DNA from: Prochlorococcus marinus str. MIT 9215
GTDB lineage: Bacteria; Cyanobacteriota; Cyanobacteriia; PCC-6307; Cyanobiaceae
Reading direction: 5' to 3'
Length of the DNA: 17,777 bases
NCBI GenBank assembly: GCA_949486985.1
Contig: CATBLW010000021.1
Span: forward strand, 1-17,777
In this document: positions 12,384-17,777 of the stretch, in pieces
How positions within the stretch are numbered: position 1 is the first letter of the stretch
Layout of the letters: each line of letters opens with the position of its first letter
Notes under the pieces: model-generated
Told to the model about the DNA's origin: nothing
The model's input: the letters and a program-made list of their open reading frames with translations, nothing else
The model's database searches: none
Translations under genes and position numbers: made by a program

Positions 12384-13319
12384 TCAGCCACGGCTTCGGA
12401 ATACCCCGAATTGCATGAGGCCATGGTTAAAAGCCCAGCGCATTAGCAAAATCGTTGGGATTTCACGCAAGCCTTTCAAGACAGCCCCTGGCCCTAGCCC
12501 CAGAACAGCGCCAGGCCTTCGCAATCCTTCAACGATCGAGTCCAGCCACGAAGGCAGTGTGGCCTGAGTCCAATCAGCGGTGTCAACAGGTCCGCCGCAA
12601 TAGCGGCTATGGATGAGATGGCCCTGGAATCCGGCAATGCTGGCGAACTCTGGGTGGGCCCATTGGTTGAGCAGTTGTTGCATCACCCATGCTTCCAATC
12701 TGCTGAGCTTTCCATCTTTGGGATCTCTGCGGTTCCAATCGGCGATAGCCAGCACACCGCCGGGCCGAAGCACGCGCAGCATTTCATCGGCATAGCGCTG
12801 TTTGTCAGGCATGTGGGGGCCTGCTTCAACACTCCAGACCGCGTCAAACCCACCTTTGCTGAGCTGTAAATCAAGAGCATCCATGACCTGAAATCGGCAG
12901 GTCATGCCAGGGGCTGTGAGTTGACAGGCTCGCTGGATCTGGGCAGGGCTAATGCTGATGCCGAGGACGTCAAAGCCATAATCCCTGGCCAGGATCCTGC
13001 TGCTGCCACCAATGCCGCAGCCCACGTCAAGCACTCTGGAGCCATGAGGCAGTTGATCAAGCCCACTCCAGCGCGCGAGCTCATGGACGAAATCTTCCTT
13101 GGCGGCGCGAAAATCTCTTGGCTGAGGTGGTTGGCCGTAGAAACCTAGGTGTACGTGCTCACCCCAAAGATTCTCCAGCAGTTGATCATTCGTCCAAGAG
13201 TCGTACGCGGAAGCAACAGTGGCGCTGGATTCGTATTTTCTTTCCCTTCGCGTCCAAATTCGTAGGGCCCAGCCCATGCCAGCCAGGCCAATGACGCATA
13301 AACCAATCCAGATACCCAT
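12384..13319 (-). CDS. MPBQ/MSBQ methyltransferase (plastoquinone/tocopherol synthesis)
   Basis: This SAM-dependent methyltransferase has 311 residues. An N-terminal hydrophobic segment (about 2-20) may anchor it in a membrane; the methyltransferase domain has motif I VLDVGCGIGGSS (96-107). The stretches WSVEAGPHMPDK, ADWNRRD, TADWT.ATLPSWLD and REIPTILLMRWAF closely follow Synechocystis Sll0418, the enzyme that methylates 2-methyl-6-phytyl- and solanesyl-benzoquinol. That comparison is from memory. The related gamma-tocopherol methyltransferase is the main alternative. Start: ATG 13319 overlaps the LON-protein stop as TGATG, indicating translational coupling; a TTG one codon earlier is less likely. 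It appears to be the last gene of the fusA-tuf-rpsJ-LON run. Confidence 0.9.
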   Translation of the reverse strand: MGIWIGLCVIGLAGMGWALRIWTRRERKYESSATVASAYDSWTNDQLLENLWGEHVHLGFYGQPPQPRDFRAAKEDFVHELARWSGLDQLPHGSRVLDVGCGIGGSSRILARDYGFDVLGISISPAQIQRACQLTAPGMTCRFQVMDALDLQLSKGGFDAVWSVEAGPHMPDKQRYADEMLRVLRPGGVLAIADWNRRDPKDGKLSRLEAWVMQQLLNQWAHPEFASIAGFQGHLIHSRYCGGPVDTADWTQATLPSWLDSIVEGLRRPGAVLGLGPGAVLKGLREIPTILLMRWAFNHGLMQFGVFRSRG

Positions 13320-13981
13320 CAACCGTTGGCCTGGTCAGCATTGGCGAGGGTGTCTTTGAGAACGGTGCGTGCTGCGAGTTGGCGTCGCGTGTGATCGAGC
13401 ATCTCGTATTCACGTTCGAGTCGATGACTGGTATTGGTTAGCTCCAACAGCGTTTGTTGCTCTTCTGCGGCGGAACCATCGAGTCGAGATCCGATCCAAA
13501 AGGAGAGTTCCCTTGGTAGATCAGGCAGGTCGTCAGGCAGGCTTGTCTCTGAGTCCTTGAGCTTGTCGGTGAGAGCCACGACATCGTGCAGTGCCGTTGA
13601 AACGGTGTTGGAAAGAGCCTGAAGCTCTGCCTGGTCATCAACCTGCTCATCTTCTATCCAGCTGACCAAGGCTGTCCTAAAAGGTGCTTCCCTAATGACT
13701 TCCAGAATTCGGAAGCGCTGCTGTCCAAGGGTGACGATATTGCTCCGGCCGTCTTCATAGGTGTCGTGCTTGAGGATCTCTGCGCAACAACCAACATTCG
13801 CCATGGAATTGGTCTTGGGATCCCAGCGCACGACACCAAATCGACGATCGGCGTCCAGCACGTTCTGAAGCATTATTCGGTATCGCGATTCAAAAATATG
13901 CAGCGGCAACACTTCCTGTGGAAACAGCACGACATCCGGCAGAGGGAAAAGAGGCAGCTCCCTGACGGAGAGGTCGGGCAC
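13319..13981 (-). CDS. Stand-alone LON substrate-binding domain protein
   Basis: This protein of 220 residues resembles the N-terminal substrate-binding domain of Lon protease but lacks the AAA+ ATPase and serine-lysine protease domains. The family signature is visible at the start: LPLFPLPDVVLFPQEVLPLHIFESRYR. Next come FGVV near 48-51, VGCCAEILKHDTYEDGRSNIV and GQQRFRI, then a helical C-terminal half. Function is unknown; such proteins are common in cyanobacteria and may act as substrate adaptors (inference). The start is GTG 13981 with AGGA eight bases upstream; a stop lies further upstream in frame, and no other canonical start intervenes. The gene follows rpsJ by 58 bases and its stop overlaps the methyltransferase ATG by one base. 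Confidence 0.92.
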   Translation of the reverse strand: MPDLSVRELPLFPLPDVVLFPQEVLPLHIFESRYRIMLQNVLDADRRFGVVRWDPKTNSMANVGCCAEILKHDTYEDGRSNIVTLGQQRFRILEVIREAPFRTALVSWIEDEQVDDQAELQALSNTVSTALHDVVALTDKLKDSETSLPDDLPDLPRELSFWIGSRLDGSAAEEQQTLLELTNTSHRLEREYEMLDHTRRQLAARTVLKDTLANADQANG

Positions 13982-14039
13982 AGAAATGATCCTAATTTGA
14001 TTGAAATCCTAGAGAGCCGAGTGGAATCTCGAGCACTAC

Positions 14040-14360
14040 TTAGAGTTTCACCTCAATGTCCACACCACTAGGGAGGTCAAGCTTCATCAGGGCATCAATG
14101 GTCTTGGCCGAAGGGCCGTAGATGTCGATGATGCGTCGATGGGTGCGTGTTTCGAAGTGCTCCCTGGAATCTTTGTCAACGTGAGGTGATCGCAGAACGC
14201 AATAGATCTTTCGCTTCGTTGGCAAGGGAATCGGCCCGATTGCTGTTGCGGCTGTGTTGTCTGCCGTTTCAATGATTTTGTCGCAGGAGAGATCAAGCAT
14301 GCGCCTGTCAAAGGCTTTGAGGCGGATGCGTATCTTCTGCTGAGCGATTGCCGTGGACAT
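14040..14360 (-). CDS. rpsJ: 30S ribosomal protein S10
   Basis: S10 is part of the 30S head and, in bacteria where it has been studied, also a partner of NusB/NusG in antitermination. The protein is 106 residues, the normal cyanobacterial length, starting MSTAIAQQKIRIRLKAFD. Conserved blocks are GPIPLPTKRKIYCVLRSPHVDKDSRE, FETRTHRRIIDI and LDLPSGVDIEVKL. Position directly after tuf is the cyanobacterial arrangement, unlike E. coli, where rpsJ heads the S10 operon. The 151-base spacer to tuf contains two strong hairpins. Confidence 0.98.
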   Translation of the reverse strand: MSTAIAQQKIRIRLKAFDRRMLDLSCDKIIETADNTAATAIGPIPLPTKRKIYCVLRSPHVDKDSREHFETRTHRRIIDIYGPSAKTIDALMKLDLPSGVDIEVKL

Positions 14361-14377
14361 GAAGGATTCAGGTGAAA

Positions 14378-14392
14378 TCCCTTGGGAAGGGA
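14378..14392 (-). promoter_or_regulatory. Small hairpin just upstream of rpsJ
   Basis: On the minus strand TCCCTT-CCC-AAGGGA forms a perfect 6-bp stem with a three-base loop. It ends 17 bases before the rpsJ ATG. It could influence ribosome access, since no clear Shine-Dalgarno lies nearer the start. Role is inferred from position only. Confidence 0.35.
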
Positions 14393-14470
14393 AAGGATGG
14401 GTTGTCTAGGTTCTCTGGATTGGTGGGGCGGCTGACGCTAAACGCTTCCGACTCACCACGATTTGAATGT

Positions 14471-14505
14471 AGGAGATGACCAGCCGATAGGGCTAGTCAT
14501 CTCCT
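14471..14505 (-). terminator. Strong hairpin after tuf (partial terminator or processing site)
   Basis: AGGAGATGAC (14471-14480) and GTCATCTCCT (14496-14505) are perfect 10-bp complements. After one C-A mismatch the stem continues with AGCC/GGCT around a five-base loop, giving 14 pairs. It begins six bases past the tuf stop on the minus strand. The sequence after the stem (ACATTCAAATCG) lacks a T-tract, so a simple intrinsic terminator is not certain. Attenuation between tuf and rpsJ, or stabilisation of the tuf 3' end, fits equally well. Confidence 0.6.
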
Positions 14506-14511
14506 TAAAGA

Positions 14512-15711
14512 TCATTCGAGGATCTTTGAAACCACGCCTGCACCAATGGTGCGGCCGCCTTCGCGAATGGCGAAGCGCATGCCTTGTTCGATGGCTACAG
14601 GGCAGATCAGCTCGCCAGTCATCTTGATGTTGTCGCCTGGCATCACCATTTCCACGTTGGAACCGTCATCAGCTGTGAAGGCTGTGATTTGACCAGTCAC
14701 GTCCGTGGTGCGGATATAGAACTGAGGGCGATATCCGGCGAAGAAGGGGGTGTGGCGGCCGCCTTCTTCTTTCTTAAGCACGTAAACCTGACCCTCGAAC
14801 TTGGTGTGAGGTGTGATCGAGCCTGGCTTGACAAGCACCATGCCGCGTTCGATGTCTTCTTTCTCGATGCCGCGTAGCAGCAGGCCGACGTTGTCGCCCG
14901 CCATTCCTTCGTCAAGGAATTTGCGGAACATCTCAATGCCCGTAACAGTTGTTTTACGGCTGTCTCTGATGCCAACGATTTCGATTTCTTCTCCTTTGTT
15001 CACCTTGCCACGTTCAATTCTGCCCGTTGCAACTGTGCCGCGACCAGTGATTGAGAAGACATCCTCAACGGCCATGAGGAAAGGCTTGTCGACTTCACGC
15101 TCAGGCTCGGGGATTGACGCATCAACCGCGCTCATTAACTCGTCGATTTTTGCTTCCCACTTCTCCTCACCTTCAATCGCCTTGAGACCAGAAACCTGGA
15201 CGATCGGGATGTCATCACCTGGGAAGTCGTAGCTGGAGAGCAGTTCACGGATCTCCATTTCAACCAGCTCGATGATCTCTTCGTCATCGACCATGTCGCA
15301 CTTGTTGAGGGCCACCACCAAGGCAGGCACGCCAACTTGCTTGGCAAGCAGGATGTGCTCTTTGGTTTGGGCCATCGGACCATCAGTGGCCGCACACACC
15401 AAGATGGCGCCATCCATCTGTGCTGCGCCAGTGATCATGTTTTTCACATAGTCAGCGTGCCCAGGACAGTCCACATGGGCGTAATGACGACCATCGGTCT
15501 CATACTCCACATGGGCGGTGTTGATGGTGATGCCACGCTCGCGCTCTTCAGGAGCACCATCAATGTCACCGTAATCCTGAACTTCGGCTTGCCCCTTCTT
15601 GGCGAGCACACTTGTGATCGCTGCGGTTAGGGTCGTTTTGCCGTGGTCAACGTGACCAATGGTGCCAATGTTGACGTGAGGCTTGTTCCTCTCAAACTTC
15701 TCGCGAGCCAT
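14512..15711 (-). CDS. tuf: Elongation factor Tu
   Basis: EF-Tu is the GTPase that brings aminoacyl-tRNA to the ribosome. At 399 residues it has the usual length for cyanobacteria. GTP-binding motifs: GHVDHGKT (19-26), RGITI (59-63), DCPGH (81-85, with catalytic His85), NKCD (136-139) and SGLK (174-177), where most bacteria have SALK. Domains 2 and 3 follow (EDVFSITGRGTVATGRIERG; PFFAGYRPQFYIRTTDVTG; FAIREGGRTIGAGVVSKILE). The ATG at 15711 is preceded by an A-rich tract with no clear Shine-Dalgarno. It follows fusA by 43 bases and is followed by a strong hairpin before rpsJ. Confidence 0.99.
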   Translation of the reverse strand: MAREKFERNKPHVNIGTIGHVDHGKTTLTAAITSVLAKKGQAEVQDYGDIDGAPEERERGITINTAHVEYETDGRHYAHVDCPGHADYVKNMITGAAQMDGAILVCAATDGPMAQTKEHILLAKQVGVPALVVALNKCDMVDDEEIIELVEMEIRELLSSYDFPGDDIPIVQVSGLKAIEGEEKWEAKIDELMSAVDASIPEPEREVDKPFLMAVEDVFSITGRGTVATGRIERGKVNKGEEIEIVGIRDSRKTTVTGIEMFRKFLDEGMAGDNVGLLLRGIEKEDIERGMVLVKPGSITPHTKFEGQVYVLKKEEGGRHTPFFAGYRPQFYIRTTDVTGQITAFTADDGSNVEMVMPGDNIKMTGELICPVAIEQGMRFAIREGGRTIGAGVVSKILE

Positions 15712-15754
15712 TTTTTTAAAGAATCGGGGGGTGGAAAAAAGTTGTTGTTAGAGA

Positions 15755-17777
15755 TCAGGATTTGCCCTGATTCTTGGAGATGATGGCTTCAGCCACATTT
15801 CGAGGAACTTCCTCGTAATGACTGAACTCCATCGAGAAGATACCCCGACCCTGAGTCATAGACCGGAGCTGGGTGGCGTAACCGAACATTTCGGCAAGAG
15901 GCACTTTGGACTGGACTTTGGACAGACCATCGTCGATGGATTGCCCTTCAACCTGACCGCGTCGGGATGAAAGGTCACCGATTATTGCACCAAGGAAATC
16001 CTCGGGAATCTCGACTTCGACTTTCATCATCGGTTCAAGAAGAACAGGACTGCATCGTTTGACGCCATCCTTGAAAGCCATCGACCCGGCGATCTTGAAA
16101 GCCATCTCGGACGAGTCCACATCGTGGTAAGACCCGTCAACCATGGTGACTTTGACGTCGATGAGCGGATAGCCAGCGATAACGCCGGATTCGCAGGTTT
16201 CACGCATGCCGGATTCGGCAGGCTTGATGTATTCCTTGGGAACGATGCCGCCAACAATTTTGTTGACGAACTCAAATCCTGAGCCCGGCTCACCGGGTTC
16301 CATTTCGATGACCACGTGACCGTATTGGCCTTTACCACCGGTTTGACGGGCAAACTTGCCCTCACCTTTGGAGCTGGCACGAATGGTTTCCCTGTAGGAG
16401 ACCTGTGGAGCACCGATATTGGCCTCCACCTTGAACTCTCGCAGCATGCGATCCACGAGAATTTCAAGGTGGAGTTCGCCCATGCCCGCAATCACGGTTT
16501 GGCTGGTCTCAGGATCTGTGCTGACGCGGAAGGTTGGATCCTCTTCCGCTAGTGAAAGCAGGGCTTTGGAGAGTTTTTCCATATCGCCCTTGGTTTTTGG
16601 CTCAACCGCAACCGAGATCACTGGCTCGGGGATGTAGAGCGTCTCCAGGACAATCGGATCATCAGTTGTGCACAGGGTGTCGCCTGTGGTGGTGTTCTTC
16701 AGACCAAGAACGGCACCGAGATCTCCTGCGCGTAGTGCATCGACCTCTTCACGGTCATCGGCTTTGAGAATGATCAGTCGGGAAATCCGTTCTTTCTCGT
16801 CCTTCGTGGAATTGAGCACATAGCTGCCTTTCTCGAGCACCCCTGAGTACATGCGCACGAAGGTGAGCTTGCCGTAGGGATCTGCCATCACCTTGAAGGC
16901 CAGAGCACTAAAGGGAGCGTTGTCATCGGATGGCCTTACTGCTTCCTTGCCATTCGGCAGTAAACCTTGAATGGGGGGCACATCAACAGGAGCAGGCAGG
17001 TAGTCCACAACTGCATTGAGCAACAGTTGAACGCCCTTGTTCTTGAAGGCAGATCCACAAAGCAAAGGTACAAGTCCGTGCTTGAGAACCCCTTCGCGAA
17101 TGCCTTTTGCAAGCTGGGCTTCGCTTAGCTCTTCCGTTTCTAGAAAAACTTCAATCAGTTCTTCGTCGGTTTCAGCAACGCATTCCATCAGCTTGTACCG
17201 CCATTCAGCGGCAATCTCTTTCATGTTGTCTGGAATCTCTGTTTCTTCGATGTCCTGACCAAGATCATCCTTGTAGATGAAGGCTTTGTTCTTGACGAGG
17301 TCAATAATTCCGCTCAAATCTCCCTCTGCACCAATAGGCAGCTGGATGGGAATGGCATTGGCCTTGAGGCGATCTTTTATCTGCCCATGAACCTTGAGGA
17401 AGTCCGCACCTGTGCGGTCCATTTTGTTGACAAATACCATCCGCGGAACGGAATAGCGATCAGCTTGTCTCCAGACGGTTTCAGATTGTGGCTGCACGCC
17501 ACCTACTGCACAAAAAACGGCGATGACACCATCCAGAACGCGCATTGAGCGCTCGACTTCAATGGTGAAGTCAACGTGCCCTGGGGTGTCAATAATATTG
17601 ATGCGGTGATCGTTCCAGGTTGTTGAGATCGCAGCCGCTGTAATGGTTATTCCCCGCTCACGTTCTTGGGCCATCCAATCTGTGACGGCTGCACCGTCGT
17701 GGACTTCACCCATCTTGTGAACCACACCTGAATAAAACAGGATGCGTTCAGTACATGTGGTTTTGCCAGCGTCAATA
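15755..17777 (-). CDS. fusA: Elongation factor G (N-terminus beyond window edge)
   Basis: EF-G is the translocase GTPase. The frame is open to the right edge, with 673 codons present of about 691; only the first 18 or so residues are missing. The visible N-terminal end is IDAGKTTCTERILFYSG, part of the P-loop. Then come QERERGITITAAA (switch I), DTPGHVDF (switch II, catalytic His), NKMDRTG (guanine specificity), and domains II to V including EMEPGEPGSGFEFVNKIVGG and GVIAGYPLIDVKV. The C-terminus is EAIISKNQGKS. It is the first visible gene of the str-type run; rpsL and rpsG are expected just outside the window. Confidence 0.99.
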   Translation of the reverse strand, partial: IDAGKTTCTERILFYSGVVHKMGEVHDGAAVTDWMAQERERGITITAAAISTTWNDHRINIIDTPGHVDFTIEVERSMRVLDGVIAVFCAVGGVQPQSETVWRQADRYSVPRMVFVNKMDRTGADFLKVHGQIKDRLKANAIPIQLPIGAEGDLSGIIDLVKNKAFIYKDDLGQDIEETEIPDNMKEIAAEWRYKLMECVAETDEELIEVFLETEELSEAQLAKGIREGVLKHGLVPLLCGSAFKNKGVQLLLNAVVDYLPAPVDVPPIQGLLPNGKEAVRPSDDNAPFSALAFKVMADPYGKLTFVRMYSGVLEKGSYVLNSTKDEKERISRLIILKADDREEVDALRAGDLGAVLGLKNTTTGDTLCTTDDPIVLETLYIPEPVISVAVEPKTKGDMEKLSKALLSLAEEDPTFRVSTDPETSQTVIAGMGELHLEILVDRMLREFKVEANIGAPQVSYRETIRASSKGEGKFARQTGGKGQYGHVVIEMEPGEPGSGFEFVNKIVGGIVPKEYIKPAESGMRETCESGVIAGYPLIDVKVTMVDGSYHDVDSSEMAFKIAGSMAFKDGVKRCSPVLLEPMMKVEVEIPEDFLGAIIGDLSSRRGQVEGQSIDDGLSKVQSKVPLAEMFGYATQLRSMTQGRGIFSMEFSHYEEVPRNVAEAIISKNQGKS

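Noticed and set aside
13982..14039. Repeated TAGGAT and weak AGTG/CACT pairing between rpsJ and the LON gene
   Set aside because: Too short and weak to call a terminator or operator; the downstream AGGA is adequately explained as a ribosome-binding site.
15001..15170. SGLK instead of SALK in EF-Tu considered as an antibiotic-resistance or unusual change
   Set aside because: The G5 motif tolerates this substitution and it may be common in marine picocyanobacteria; no functional conclusion is possible.
14813..15232. Ser/Arg-rich 139-codon plus-strand frame opposite tuf
   Set aside because: Shadow of the EF-Tu gene; composition is that of reversed conserved codons.

Overview
The window looks like a chromosomal segment of a marine picocyanobacterium, most likely a marine Synechococcus and less likely a Prochlorococcus of the MIT9313 type. 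The reasons are psbA with a 358-residue-type D1 N-terminus, an LL-diaminopimelate aminotransferase, an MPBQ/MSBQ methyltransferase closely resembling Synechocystis Sll0418, RNase E ending in the cyanobacterial arginine-rich PNPase-binding peptide, and rpsJ placed directly after tuf. I saw no mobile element, tRNA, rRNA, CRISPR array or prophage. Almost everything is housekeeping, so the interest lies in gene arrangement, untranslated leaders and two poorly understood radical SAM proteins.

Layout. (1) 1-849, minus: the 5' 283 codons of psbA, a D1:1-type (Gln130) photosystem II reaction-centre protein. (2) 850-1208: a divergent control region. (3) 1209-2840, plus: a B12-binding/radical SAM protein linked to psbA. 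(4) 5279 down to 2762, minus: dapL, clpS and a CPBP membrane protease, tightly packed. The protease gene overlaps the end of the radical SAM gene tail to tail by 79 bases. (5) 5378-10956, plus: a fused radical SAM/DUF2344 protein, a 274-nt non-coding leader with several strong inverted repeats, rne, and rnhB one base after rne. (6) 11456 down to 10947, minus: a DUF1997 protein, overlapping the end of rnhB by 10 bases. (7) 11511-12350, plus: pheA. (8) 17777 down to 12384, minus: fusA (5' end cut by the window edge), tuf, rpsJ, a stand-alone LON substrate-binding-domain protein, and an MPBQ/MSBQ methyltransferase whose ATG overlaps the LON stop codon.

How the genes fit together. fusA-tuf-rpsJ is the distal part of the cyanobacterial str operon. 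It appears to continue into a proteolysis-type gene and a plastoquinone/tocopherol biosynthesis gene. rne-rnhB is an RNA-processing unit. RNase E is known to regulate its own mRNA through the 5' leader in several bacteria, so the structured leader here is a good candidate regulatory RNA. dapL makes the diaminopimelate used for lysine and peptidoglycan, while clpS and the CPBP protein belong to protein quality control. pheA feeds phenylalanine synthesis.

The most promising 'undescribed' items are the rne leader, with a predicted three-way junction, a competing helix and a long closing stem near the start codon; the radical SAM/DUF2344 fusion with a Cys4 cluster next to rne; and the psbA-linked radical SAM gene. 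All RNA structures were found by eye, without energy calculation.
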